Part shown: in pieces, positions 17,004 to 26,432 of the stretch
Layout: each line of letters opens with the position of its first letter
Numbering within the stretch: position 1 is the stretch's first letter
NCBI GenBank assembly: GCA_910573755.1
Contig: CAJTBO010000010.1
Coordinates: forward strand, 22,303-86,302
Length of the DNA stretch: 64,000 nucleotides
Direction: 5' to 3'
From: Lachnospiraceae bacterium
GTDB taxonomy: Bacteria > Bacillota > Clostridia > Lachnospirales > Lachnospiraceae
Made by a program: the position numbers and the translations under genes
Notes under the pieces: generated by a model
Told to the model about the DNA's origin: nothing
The model's database searches: none
Seen by the model: only the letters and a program-made list of their open reading frames with translations

Positions 17004-20000
17004 TTAGTCCTCCTTCTTTGTTCCGTATGGCGCAGGTTCTTCCGCTACCATCTGTAAATCCTGTGATTTTTTACTGAAAGCCTCAGCATAGTTAATCACC
17101 CGATGCTCCATATCATTATTGTCTGTCCAGAGCTCACACTGAAGCATTACTGTGGCAACCGCATCATCCATGCCCTCCGGCGGATATTTATGTTTCTTAA
17201 GAAGTCTCTTAATCATCATGCGCATCTTGGCACGCGCTGAATCACGCTTTTGCCAATCGATGGATCGATTCTTTCGGAGTGCCTCTGTAAGCTCTTTTGT
17301 TATAGCAATCAGCTCATCATTTTCATAGAAGTCCTTAATCGCCTGCGGCTTGGTAAGAGCATCATAGAATGCCAACTCATCTTCAGAGAGACCAAGCTCA
17401 TCTCCTGCATCGTGAGCCTCTCGGATTTGCTGTGCCATTTTCAGGAGTTCTTCGATGACTTCCTCGTTGGTAAGCATTCCGTTCAGATACCGGTTCATGA
17501 CGCCTTGGATTATTTCACTGAACTTTTCGGATTTGACCACATTTGTTCGTCTGTAGATCTGTATCTGCTCAGCGATCAGCTTTTTCAAAAGTTCGACAGC
17601 AAGGTTTTTCTCCTTCATCTTTGAGATTTCCTCAAGGAATTTAGGATCAAACAGTGAGAACTCCTCTTTAACATCCGAGAACAAATTGATAACACCATCG
17701 CTCTTGATGCTGGATTTCAGAAGTTCATTGATACGAGCGTTCATTTCCGGCAGAGATATCTTCTTACCCTCGCCCTGATTCATTAAGCGCATAACAAGCA
17801 CGCGGACAGATTCAAAGAATGCCGCTTCGACTCGTAGGTCACGCTCTACCAGCGATGAGCAGAGAGACAAAGCCTGACGCAACAACAGTGCCTCTTTGAT
17901 GAAGTCTTCGCGTTCTCTTTCCTTGTCAGTGCCTACAATGAAGTTAACCGCACCGGTGATAGCCTTCGAGCGTTCAAGATCGGTGCCGTTCGTAAACTTG
18001 GAATAGTCATATCCGTGGAATAGATCACGGCAAATGGACACCTTCTCAAGAAACTTCGGATATGCAACTTTGGCAATATCGGTATCACCATAGTTCTTTT
18101 TATCGCGAGCTGTGTAGTCATTCATAGCCTGCTTCAATGCTGATGCAATGCCAACGTAGTCAACGATCAAACCACCTTCCTTATCCTGAAAAACACGATT
18201 AACGCGGGCAATGGCCTGCATCAGGTTGTAGCCCTGCATAGGCTTATAGACATACATCGTTGCAAGAGAAGGAACATCAAATCCGGTCAGCCACATATCA
18301 ACAACTATAGCGATTTTCATCTCACTATTATTGTCTTTGAATTCCTTAGCAAGCTCATCCCTGCGGCGTTTATTTCCAATAACAGCACGCCACTCTTCTG
18401 GATCTTTATTGCTCTCGGTCATTACGACCTTAACCTTTTCTTTCCAGCTTGGGCGCAGTTCAAGAATACGGTTGTAAATCTTCATAGCGATAGCACGGGA
18501 ATACGCGACAACCATCGCCTTTCCTGTCAGGAGATCGGCACGATAATTCTCATAGTGGTCAAGAATATCATTAACCAACGAATCTATGGTAGCATCATTT
18601 CCAAGAACAGCTTCCATCTGACCAAGCTCTTTCTTGCTTTTCTCAACCACTTCAGGATCAGCATTATTTGCCATAATGTCGTATTCCTGATCGATCAGAT
18701 GAAGCGTAGCCTCATCGAATTTCAGCTTGATGACACGGCTTTCGTAATAGACCGGTCTCGTAGCGCCATCCTCTACGGCCTGTGTCATGTCATAAATATC
18801 GATATAGTCGCCGAAAACCTCACGGGTATTTCTATCCTTTGCAGCTATAGGTGTTCCGGTAAAGCCAATATATGTAGCATTAGGAAGGCTGTCACGAATG
18901 ATACGTGCCGTTCCGACCTTTATCTCGCCGGTCTTGGCGTCAACTTTTTCCTTCAATCCATACTGGCTACGATGCGCCTCATCAGCCATAACGATGATGT
19001 TACGGCGCTCTGAAAGCGGCTCTGATGATTCTTCAAACTTCTGCATCGTCGTAAAAATGATGCCGTTTGCCTGCCTACCGTCCAGCCAGTCCTTCAAACC
19101 TATATCATTCTTACCTGAAGTCTCGGTCAATTTCCTGCAGGTAGCATGCACCGGTTCCTGACGCAGAAAATCTTTGCACTTAGCAAACTGTCCGTAAAGC
19201 TGATCATCAAGATCGTTGCGGTCTGTAATTACTACGATTGTTGGGCTATCCAGCGCTTCCTGTAGAAGATGTGCATAAAAGACCATAGACAGAGATTTTC
19301 CGCTGCCCTGTGTATGCCAGAATACGCCACCTTTACCGTCAGTTACTGTCGCGTTCTTTGTAGATTCGATAGCCTTTCGGACAGCAAAATACTGATGATA
19401 GCCAGCCAGAATCTTAAACTTCTTCAATCCCTCATTGGAGAAACAGATGAAGTTTTTGATGATGTCCAGCAGGCGCTCTTTTTCAAACATTCCCTCAAAG
19501 AATGTATCAAACTGTGCGTATTGCGTATTTTCATAACTGCCGTCTTTTGTTTTCCATTCCATGAAACGATCCTCACCAGAAGTGATGGTTCCGGCCTTGC
19601 TGGTCAGATGATCGCTGATGACGCAGATACAGTTATAGATAAACATTGACGGGATTTCCTGCATATAGTTTCTAATCTGCAGATAGCCCTCGGAAGCATC
19701 TGTTTCCTCACGTGATGGCGACTTCAGCTCAATAAGTACTACCGGCAGGCCATTTAAGAATAGAAGTACATCCGGGCGCTTATTGCTGTTTTCAATAAAA
19801 GTCCACTGGTTTGCTACGACAAAGGAGTTATTCTCAGGATTTTTATAGTCAACAATATAAACGAGGCCGGAGCGCTCCTCGCCCTTAACGAAATACCGGA
19901 CTTCGATCCCATGCTGAAGATAGTCCATAAAAAGTTCATTTTTCTGGACAAGTTCAGCATTTTCAAAATTCTTCAACTTGAACAGCGCGTCCGCAATAGC

Positions 20001-20174
20001 ATCTTCCGGCATTTTCGGATTCAGCCTGTGCAGCGCTGATACTAACTCTTCTTCATATAGAGGGCTACGGAAGTCACGCTCCAAATCTGGCGCGTAGACA
20101 TACCTGTATCCCATGTTTTGGAATAATTCGATTATCGAATTCTCATAGTCCGCTTCAGTATAAAATCCTGACAT
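17004..20174 (-). CDS. hsdR: Type I restriction endonuclease subunit R (HsdR)
   Basis: A 1056-aa motor and nuclease subunit of a type I restriction complex. The nuclease core lies at about 135-151: RPDVLLFLNGLPVVLIELK, giving D...E-x-K. The helicase has Walker A FWHTQGSGKS (about 286-293), an ITDRNDLDDQL motif, Walker B/DEAH in VMADEAHRSQYG, YIGFTGTPI, and motif VI region MQAIARVNRVF. The C-terminal helical HsdM-binding part is present, so the length is normal. ATG 20174 has GGAG eight bases ahead; the in-frame GTG 20183 has none. It cuts DNA lacking the methylation laid down by HsdM/HsdS. Confidence 0.95.
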   Translation of the reverse strand: MSGFYTEADYENSIIELFQNMGYRYVYAPDLERDFRSPLYEEELVSALHRLNPKMPEDAIADALFKLKNFENAELVQKNELFMDYLQHGIEVRYFVKGEERSGLVYIVDYKNPENNSFVVANQWTFIENSNKRPDVLLFLNGLPVVLIELKSPSREETDASEGYLQIRNYMQEIPSMFIYNCICVISDHLTSKAGTITSGEDRFMEWKTKDGSYENTQYAQFDTFFEGMFEKERLLDIIKNFICFSNEGLKKFKILAGYHQYFAVRKAIESTKNATVTDGKGGVFWHTQGSGKSLSMVFYAHLLQEALDSPTIVVITDRNDLDDQLYGQFAKCKDFLRQEPVHATCRKLTETSGKNDIGLKDWLDGRQANGIIFTTMQKFEESSEPLSERRNIIVMADEAHRSQYGLKEKVDAKTGEIKVGTARIIRDSLPNATYIGFTGTPIAAKDRNTREVFGDYIDIYDMTQAVEDGATRPVYYESRVIKLKFDEATLHLIDQEYDIMANNADPEVVEKSKKELGQMEAVLGNDATIDSLVNDILDHYENYRADLLTGKAMVVAYSRAIAMKIYNRILELRPSWKEKVKVVMTESNKDPEEWRAVIGNKRRRDELAKEFKDNNSEMKIAIVVDMWLTGFDVPSLATMYVYKPMQGYNLMQAIARVNRVFQDKEGGLIVDYVGIASALKQAMNDYTARDKKNYGDTDIAKVAYPKFLEKVSICRDLFHGYDYSKFTNGTDLERSKAITGAVNFIVGTDKEREREDFIKEALLLRQALSLCSSLVERDLRVEAAFFESVRVLVMRLMNQGEGKKISLPEMNARINELLKSSIKSDGVINLFSDVKEEFSLFDPKFLEEISKMKEKNLAVELLKKLIAEQIQIYRRTNVVKSEKFSEIIQGVMNRYLNGMLTNEEVIEELLKMAQQIREAHDAGDELGLSEDELAFYDALTKPQAIKDFYENDELIAITKELTEALRKNRSIDWQKRDSARAKMRMMIKRLLKKHKYPPEGMDDAVATVMLQCELWTDNNDMEHRVINYAEAFSKKSQDLQMVAEEPAPYGTKKED

Positions 20175-20268
20175 GAGTCTCACTCCTTCGTTTATTTTCT
20201 TACATTATCCTCTTCTTAGAGGTGTTTTTCATTCCTCTTTGCTCCGTTTCAAACAAGAATTTAGCAGC

Positions 20269-20475
20269 TTAACCTTTGAGCTTTTGGTACTGCTTTTTCC
20301 ATGCGCGAGATGGTTTTCTACAAATTCCATCCTTGTTCACAAAAGCACAGATGCCAGCAAGCCCATTGTTCCCACAAATGTCGGGATTGTTTTGACGGCA
20401 GCCATAGGTCTGCAATTCGGTGTCCGCCTCGTTGAGAGGAGCATTAAAGGGAATCCTCAGTTTCTTTTCATTCAT
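20269..20475 (-). CDS. Small Cys-rich protein between hsdS and hsdR
   Basis: A 68-aa protein with a compact set of cysteines (YGCRQNNPDIC, GICAFVNKDGICRK) and a basic tail (RAWKKQYQKLKG). The Cys spacing suggests a small metal-bound or knuckle fold. The ATG at 20475 overlaps the TGA of hsdS (ATGA), so it is translationally coupled and likely a real part of the restriction operon. I do not know its function; possible roles are a regulator or an assembly factor of the type I complex. Confidence 0.68.
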   Translation of the reverse strand: MNEKKLRIPFNAPLNEADTELQTYGCRQNNPDICGNNGLAGICAFVNKDGICRKPSRAWKKQYQKLKG

Positions 20476-21671
20476 AGTGACACCTCCGAAACATCAAGCT
20501 GTCCTGACATAAGCTGAGGAAGTAGCGCATCGCGCAGGGATGCAAGTTTACGGTTCTCTATACGATTAGCGATAACAAGATCGTATAGGGGAGCAAGAAG
20601 ACCACCTATGCGATCATAGTCAGATTGCGAAGGGATAAACACTTCTGCTTTTGACAGTTCCTCGCGTTTGATATGTCCCATCGTTGTAGCCATGTCTGCA
20701 GCGATAGCAGCAAACTTTTGCAGATGGTGGTTTGTCCATGCATAATAGAACCATTTATCGTAGGTGGAGGATGTGACTTTGAATAAATGCTGATTCAAAC
20801 CACAAGTTCCTCCGCACCAAAGATCAACAAGGAGGCTGCCCGACCATGAGAATATTACATCGCCATCATGAACAATATATTCCGGTTTGATGGAAGGTGA
20901 GCATAATTCACTGTTAAAATCACAGGAACCTTGGCGCAATTCTTTGATTTTAAGAACAGGCAGCCCTTGCTCATCATCCTTTGGACGGTACTTCTGCATG
21001 GCGAGTCCATTGAGGTAATCGGCAATACCAAGTAGAGAGCTTTCTTGCCAGCCATCCGGGATGCAGTCGAACATAAGGAACTCTTGGGTAAAAATGCTTT
21101 GAGCTTGCTCAAGTAAATTCTTGTTTATCTGCTTGTTAAGCTCCTCCTTCTCGCAAAATAAGTAGTAATAATCTCCTATGCATTTTTGAATATTCATAGG
21201 CGGCACAGGAATCAATAGTTCCTTTAGTTGTTGTTTTTTAAAGTGAGGAATTACATCGCCTACAGTTGTCGCTGTTATCTGTTTTTGAATTCGCTCACTA
21301 CGCAATACAGCCAAAAGATATTTGTTGTACACAACATCCGAATTAACTCTAAAAGCAACCATATCTTGAGCTATACAAAAATCGACCGGATCAGGAACCA
21401 TGCAAACTCTCCCCGGTGTTCCCTTGTTAACAAAAATTATATCTCCGGGTTCTGGATGCGCCCTGAACCAATTTCGATATGTTTCGTCATTTAGTGTCCT
21501 GATCTTTTCGTAGGACGGATATAGGTTTTCGTTTCGTATACAATTTGTTGCAATCAGAGCATGTTCTCCCTCCGGGTCTGTAGGGACTGTTTTTCCTCTA
21601 TTATCAACAATAAAATCAAGCAAGTCTGGTAATTCATGTGATTGGGCATCTTTCCAAATATTAAATTTCAT
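20472..21671 (-). CDS. hsdS: Type I restriction specificity subunit (HsdS)
   Basis: A 399-aa DNA-recognition subunit with two target recognition domains. TRD1 is about residues 15-180, with DIIFVNKGTPGRVCM and FKKQQLKELLIPVPP leading into the first central conserved helix. TRD2 is about 200-360, with GDVIFSWSGSLLVDLW and HIKREELSKAEVFIPS leading into the second helix (RIENRKLASLRDALLPQLMSG). The two TRDs read the two halves of a split target. The start ATG 21671 lies within the end of hsdM (11-base overlap); the longer frame to 21716 is an artefact of that overlap. The target sequence cannot be deduced. Confidence 0.92.
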   Translation of the reverse strand: MKFNIWKDAQSHELPDLLDFIVDNRGKTVPTDPEGEHALIATNCIRNENLYPSYEKIRTLNDETYRNWFRAHPEPGDIIFVNKGTPGRVCMVPDPVDFCIAQDMVAFRVNSDVVYNKYLLAVLRSERIQKQITATTVGDVIPHFKKQQLKELLIPVPPMNIQKCIGDYYYLFCEKEELNKQINKNLLEQAQSIFTQEFLMFDCIPDGWQESSLLGIADYLNGLAMQKYRPKDDEQGLPVLKIKELRQGSCDFNSELCSPSIKPEYIVHDGDVIFSWSGSLLVDLWCGGTCGLNQHLFKVTSSTYDKWFYYAWTNHHLQKFAAIAADMATTMGHIKREELSKAEVFIPSQSDYDRIGGLLAPLYDLVIANRIENRKLASLRDALLPQLMSGQLDVSEVSL

Positions 21672-23166
21672 ATCCAATCGCCCCCAACTTCTTACGAATC
21701 TCATTCTCAAGCTCATGAGAGCGTTCGAACATGTCAGAAAGCTCTGATGTCAGTCTGGTCATTTTCTCTTCAAATGGCTCGCCGTCATCTTCCTGCTCCT
21801 CGATGCCAACATAGCGTCCGGGAGTCAGAACGTAATCCTGCTTTGCGATATCCTGAATCGTCGCTACAGAACAGAATCCCTTTTCATCCTCAAGCGTGCC
21901 GTTCTGGAATGCTTCAAATGTATCTGCGAGCTTTTGAATATCTTCCTCTGTGAAGTCTCGATGCTTACGGTCTACCATATGTCCCATCTTACGGGCATCG
22001 ATAAAGACTGTCTTGCCTTTTTGTTTCTTTCCCTTTGAAATGAACCAGAGCGTCGCAGGGATTGTTACGCTATAGAAGAGTTGTGGAGGCATAGCGATGA
22101 TGCCTTCAATAAGGTCATCCTCGATGATCTTCTTTCTGATCTCACCCTCGCCACCACTCTGGGAAGACAGTGCTCCATTTGCAAGAACAAGTCCGATCTT
22201 GCCTTTTGGCGCAAGATGATGGATCATATGTTGAATCCATGCAAAGTTGGCATTACTTGCAAGCGGGATTCCGTATTTCCAGCGAACATCGTCCATCAGC
22301 TTATCCTGTCCCCAAGGATTATAGTTGAAGGGAGGATTTGCCAGAATGAAGTCTGCCTTTAATGTCGGATGAAGATCATTTGTAAATGTATCAGCATGAT
22401 AAGCGCCAAGGTCTGCATCAAGACCGCGAATAGTAAGATTCATGATAGCCATTTTCCAAGTGTCCGGATTGGCCTCCTGCCCATAAATTGAAATCGTGCC
22501 TCTGTTACCGGAGTGTGCTTGAATGAACTTCGCGCTCTGTACGAACATACCGCCACTACCACAGCAACAATCATATACACGACAATTTGAATATGGCTTC
22601 AGGATTGAAACCAGTGTGTTTACGATGCTTGACGGCGTATAGAATTCACCACCGCCTTTGCCTTCCTTTTCGGCAAACTGAGCGATACAGTATTCGTAAG
22701 TTCTGCCGAGGACATCTCGGTTACCTTCGGTCTCTCCCATATCCATATTGGTAAAGAGGTCAACGACATCACCAAGGACTCGCTTGTCCAGATCTGGACT
22801 GGCATAATTCTTTGGAAGCACGTTCTTGAGTTTTTTGTTGTCAGCTTCGATTGCACGCATAGCATCATCAATAACCGTTCCGATTTCCGGCTTATGCGCT
22901 GCTGCCGCAATTTTGTCCCAACGGGCATCCTCCGGCACAAAGAATACATTATCCTCAAGATATGCATCCGGATCATCCTCGAATTCATCCCCTTCAGCCA
23001 CAAGCTGTTGATACTTCTTGTCAAATGCCGTAGAGATATACTTCAGGAAAATAAGCCCAATTATTACGTTTCTATATTCTGATGCCGGAATATGTCCCCA
23101 CAAAACGCAGGCCGCATCCCAGATTTGTTTTTCAAAACCAATATTGGCAGTGTTCTTTTCAGCCAT
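21661..23166 (-). CDS. hsdM: Type I DNA methyltransferase subunit (HsdM)
   Basis: A 501-aa N6-adenine methyltransferase. The N-terminal helical domain (IWDAACVLWGHIPASEYRNV) is typical. The SAM-binding motif I, VYDCCCGSGGMFVQ, lies at 197-210, and the catalytic motif IV is LANPPFNYN (275-283). The C-terminal helices bind HsdS. It modifies adenines at the target defined by HsdS and is needed by HsdR. The start has GAGG eight bases ahead. The gene overlaps hsdS and follows the RloC-like gene by 65 bases. Confidence 0.95.
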   Translation of the reverse strand: MAEKNTANIGFEKQIWDAACVLWGHIPASEYRNVIIGLIFLKYISTAFDKKYQQLVAEGDEFEDDPDAYLEDNVFFVPEDARWDKIAAAAHKPEIGTVIDDAMRAIEADNKKLKNVLPKNYASPDLDKRVLGDVVDLFTNMDMGETEGNRDVLGRTYEYCIAQFAEKEGKGGGEFYTPSSIVNTLVSILKPYSNCRVYDCCCGSGGMFVQSAKFIQAHSGNRGTISIYGQEANPDTWKMAIMNLTIRGLDADLGAYHADTFTNDLHPTLKADFILANPPFNYNPWGQDKLMDDVRWKYGIPLASNANFAWIQHMIHHLAPKGKIGLVLANGALSSQSGGEGEIRKKIIEDDLIEGIIAMPPQLFYSVTIPATLWFISKGKKQKGKTVFIDARKMGHMVDRKHRDFTEEDIQKLADTFEAFQNGTLEDEKGFCSVATIQDIAKQDYVLTPGRYVGIEEQEDDGEPFEEKMTRLTSELSDMFERSHELENEIRKKLGAIGYEI

Positions 23167-23231
23167 TGTGTTTACCTCACTTTTCTTTTTTTATCATTAT
23201 TCTACCAAGCCATCGGTACAATAATCAGGAC

Positions 23232-25517
23232 TTATTCCAATTCCTCCATCATGTGCTTAAAGTGCTGTCCCTGATTCATCACCTCAAAGATGGAATAAAA
23301 AACGCTTCTGTACTGGTCACAATCGATGCTCTCATCTACAAAGTGGAGTCCATCGTTGAAAGCATCCGACCTATTGATGTAAGACAGCATAGCTTGTGCC
23401 AGATGGTATTTTGTATAATCTGGAACGCCACCGGCAGCTTCATCCATGATCTGCTTCTTTATCGCTTCAAGCACTGTAGTGCTAAGAACAGTGCTTTCAA
23501 AGCCACACAATTGTAAAAAGTAGTATTCAAGGATTCTCCGGATCACGTTCATGAGCGGAATCGGTGCATCCAGCTTTTCATATTCTCGCCAGAGTGCCGC
23601 ATAGGAGTTCTGAACCGGATTGAAGTTTCTATCCTTCTCAGACACCTTTGTGGCCACGATGACGCATTTTTCAACTGTAGAAATATTGTTTTTCTTGTTC
23701 ACCTTAAAGAAAGACACATACCTGTAATGGCTCACTTGATTGTATGTGATCTCTCTATGGAAGAAGGCATTGTGCGTCAGGATGAATATCTGCTGGATGT
23801 ACTTGCCCTTGTATTCGTGATCTTCCAGCCGGACATTATTGCTGCATACGCCCAACATTTCACGCACCAGTGCACTGACGATAAAGAGCGCACTGGAGTC
23901 CATACTGGAAACAGGATCATCTATGACCACGATCTTATCCTTGCCGGAGTCCGTCTCGGTCTGGCTGCCGCGCACCAAGTGGTAGAAGTACAGGAAAGCA
24001 ATGAAGTTACGTTCACCCTCGCTGAGCTTTTCCGCAACCTTGCCATCCTCCCTGATGACCTCGTAAGTACCTTTGACGCCTTCCTTTTCGCGGAGCCGGA
24101 ATCCTTCAAATCCAGAATCCTTCAGATGGGCATTGATGCTTTCCACCGTAGTCGCCGTGTTGATCACGCTGGCATTGAGTTTATTAATTTCAGCCGACAG
24201 AGCTTTATATTTCTCCTGCAGCTTTTTGACCTCTCCGTCCAGTCTCTTAGCCTCAGCCTCAATATCGCTCTTGCTCTTTGTATAGGCCGCCACTTTATCC
24301 TTCAGGATAAATGCGATTTTCTCCCATACCATATTGAAGCATTCAAGCTGCTTGTCCAGCTTGGTAGCTACGATGTCGTTATTCTCCTGAATCAGTTCAT
24401 TGATACCCGCTACGACTGTATCAATATCAGAGAGAATGGTATCTGTATCTTTGAGCGCCACGGCCTCACCCGGTGTAGTCCGTTTCTTTGCTATCAGCTG
24501 CTCATTCTCTGTAATGACAGTTTCAAGCTGCGCCACGAGCTTTTCATATTCTGCGGTCTTAACCTTCGGGAAAACATCGCTCAGATTATTTTTCAGCAGT
24601 TCAAGCAGGTCTGCCATCTTTCTTGCGTATTCCGCTTCGAAAGTTTCCAAAGCATCAAGAGCCTTCTGGTATCCCTCGTCAAAGGCCTCTGCGATATCCT
24701 TTTCAAAGGTATCCGGCAACTTTCTCTGACAGAACGGACACTTGTCCTCATCATGGCCAACCACATAATCAGCGTGGCCTTGCTTCACCCATTCGGTCGC
24801 ATTCAGTGCCTTCATGAACTGCGCGAACTGTGTCTCGCTCCGGCTGGTTACTTTTTCACCGAGATGACATACTCCGGACAGATCATATTCGCCTTCCAAA
24901 TCACCAGTGGACTTAAATAGTGGATATTTCCGAGCCTTTGGATCATAGGCAATATCGTATAGCTTCTGAATATCCTCTTTTTTGTGTTCAACCGGCGAGT
25001 GTTTTCCAGACAACACTTCATCTGTAAATTGGAGCTTCTTTTTCTTGCCATTCTGCGTCTGGTCAAAGCTCTTTCTTATATCATCCGTATCATCCCAGCA
25101 CGTAGTTTCGAATGCGTCGCGCAGTGGTTTCAGCTCACCACTCTTTTTGTCGCGGTCTTCAGCAGCCTGCTTGCCATCAGCTATAACGCCTTTTCTTTCC
25201 TCCGTCTTATCATCAATCTGCTTCCTTGTCTCGGCGTTTTCCTCGCTGAGTGTGAATACGCCCTTGAGATCACCGTAGTTTGCCAGATTGCGATCTATAA
25301 ACTCCTGATTGTAAATGAGGATCGTGTAGTCGGCAGGATTTACACCGGTCTGCCATTCAAGGCACTCCGGATGTTCAAACGCATATGCTACCGTGCTTTT
25401 ACCAGCTCCATTTTTCCCAAAAAAGAAATTGATATATGTAGGTTCTACCGTCTCACCATGAAAAGTGGCAGCATCTAATTTTATATTTGTTATGAGGGAC
25501 TTCATCTTGTCCTGCAT
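23232..25517 (-). CDS. RloC/PrrC-like AAA_13 ATPase (putative anticodon-nuclease guard)
   Basis: A 761-aa ABC/SMC-like ATPase with a coiled-coil insert. Walker A is FFFGKNGAGKST (residues 31-42); the signature LSEGERNFIAFL and Walker B KIVVIDDPVSSMDSS come late in the chain. Long heptad-like segments flank a single CPFC (260-263), which could form a zinc hook as in RloC. The C-terminal part (after about 600) is where RloC/PrrC place the anticodon nuclease, but I cannot assign its active residues with certainty. Known PrrC/RloC proteins sit with type I systems and cut a host tRNA when restriction is disabled. The frame begins earlier (GTG 25538); ATG 25517 has AAGGGAG at correct distance. Confidence 0.75.
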   Translation of the reverse strand: MQDKMKSLITNIKLDAATFHGETVEPTYINFFFGKNGAGKSTVAYAFEHPECLEWQTGVNPADYTILIYNQEFIDRNLANYGDLKGVFTLSEENAETRKQIDDKTEERKGVIADGKQAAEDRDKKSGELKPLRDAFETTCWDDTDDIRKSFDQTQNGKKKKLQFTDEVLSGKHSPVEHKKEDIQKLYDIAYDPKARKYPLFKSTGDLEGEYDLSGVCHLGEKVTSRSETQFAQFMKALNATEWVKQGHADYVVGHDEDKCPFCQRKLPDTFEKDIAEAFDEGYQKALDALETFEAEYARKMADLLELLKNNLSDVFPKVKTAEYEKLVAQLETVITENEQLIAKKRTTPGEAVALKDTDTILSDIDTVVAGINELIQENNDIVATKLDKQLECFNMVWEKIAFILKDKVAAYTKSKSDIEAEAKRLDGEVKKLQEKYKALSAEINKLNASVINTATTVESINAHLKDSGFEGFRLREKEGVKGTYEVIREDGKVAEKLSEGERNFIAFLYFYHLVRGSQTETDSGKDKIVVIDDPVSSMDSSALFIVSALVREMLGVCSNNVRLEDHEYKGKYIQQIFILTHNAFFHREITYNQVSHYRYVSFFKVNKKNNISTVEKCVIVATKVSEKDRNFNPVQNSYAALWREYEKLDAPIPLMNVIRRILEYYFLQLCGFESTVLSTTVLEAIKKQIMDEAAGGVPDYTKYHLAQAMLSYINRSDAFNDGLHFVDESIDCDQYRSVFYSIFEVMNQGQHFKHMMEELE

Positions 25518-25555
25518 AGGCATTCTCCCTTCTGCCACATTTCTGCGTGCAACAT

Positions 25556-25768
25556 TTAATCCGTGATCTTCCCATCACGTAGCCATTCATCGACTTCGGA
25601 AATTTTGAATTTATAGCGTTTTCCCGCGCGATAGAATGGCAGTTTTCCGTCTTTTATCCAGTTCCTGACAGTATCTGTACTTACGCTCAAGTGTTCAGCT
25701 ATATCCTCAAGATTTACCCATTTTTCAGGCATTGCTTCATTTGTAATAATTTCGTTTTCGTTACTCAT
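25556..25768 (-). CDS. Excisionase/AlpA-like helix-turn-helix protein
   Basis: A 70-aa single-domain DNA-binding protein of the HTH_17 (MerR-like, excisionase) type: WVNLEDIAEHLSVSTDTVR and NWIKDGKLPFYRAGKRYKF, then KISEVDEWLRDG. ATG 25768 has GGAGG seven bases ahead; the upstream in-frame part overlaps the previous gene. Proteins of this type act as excisionases in mobile elements or as small regulators. Here it sits inside the defence operon, between the two unrecognised proteins and the RloC-like ATPase, so a regulatory role is more likely. Confidence 0.82.
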   Translation of the reverse strand: MSNENEIITNEAMPEKWVNLEDIAEHLSVSTDTVRNWIKDGKLPFYRAGKRYKFKISEVDEWLRDGKITD

Positions 25769-25781
25769 ATGCTTTCCTCCA

Positions 25782-26432
25782 TCAATGCGAATCACCAATG
25801 GTGAATACGGGAATTTGGACTCCTCCTTCAAGCAGCTCCTGAATCAGATCGCAGCGCTTGATTGACCAGTGAGTCCGGTTCAGTTCGTTGAATTTATCGT
25901 TACCTACAAGTTGAAGCTCCTCTAACAATTCGTTCAGTCTCCACTGCGGGACATCGAGTTTATAACCGCAGTAATAAACTTTTACATAATTGTCGTAAAC
26001 CTTTATATCGGGCACAAACCCGTAGATCACATTCTGGTTTTCATCAGCTTTCCCGTACTGATTATTTTCTGCCATAAAGAGCGAGGGCATGGTTTTTATC
26101 TGTTCGCGGTTTTCTTCAGTCATCGGCGCAAACTTATCCATTGTTTCCTGCGTCATGCATTGATTTAGCGCCCGGTCACGCGGAACCTTGATATACGGCC
26201 TGTCAAATTCCTCTCCGGCAAGTACAAAAATGTTGTAATACTCCCGATCCACTTTCGGAGGAAGATAGATGTTTCCACCAAAATACGGCATCGACGCAGT
26301 CTGCTGCGTAATTTGCATATTGATGGTGCCGTAGTTCGGAACCATTACCGCGTCGTTCCCGCTCTGGGAATATTGCGGCTTCCCATTCGCCGGGAGATTA
26401 GCCGCAGATATTACTCTTATTTCATCACTCAT
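25782..26432 (-). CDS. Unrecognised defence-operon protein with N-terminal NYGT motif
   Basis: A 216-aa protein that I do not recognise. Residues about 25-40 read VMVPNYGTINMQITQQ, very close to IPNYGTMNLTLGKHGG at the C-terminal end of the protein encoded just upstream. The rest (YLPPKVDREYYNIFVLAGEE; RPYIKVPRDRALNQCM; WRLNELLEELQLVG) suggests a mixed alpha/beta globular domain, with no transmembrane or nuclease motif visible. The ATG at 26432 overlaps the upstream stop by eight bases and uses GGAGG inside that gene. The shared motif suggests the two proteins bind each other or the same partner. Confidence 0.7.
   Translation of the reverse strand: MSDEIRVISAANLPANGKPQYSQSGNDAVMVPNYGTINMQITQQTASMPYFGGNIYLPPKVDREYYNIFVLAGEEFDRPYIKVPRDRALNQCMTQETMDKFAPMTEENREQIKTMPSLFMAENNQYGKADENQNVIYGFVPDIKVYDNYVKVYYCGYKLDVPQWRLNELLEELQLVGNDKFNELNRTHWSIKRCDLIQELLEGGVQIPVFTIGDSH

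Noticed and set aside
23727..24920. 397-codon plus-strand frame opposite the RloC-like gene
   Set aside because: Complement of a well-supported gene with clear motifs; the translated product is hydrophobic and patternless.
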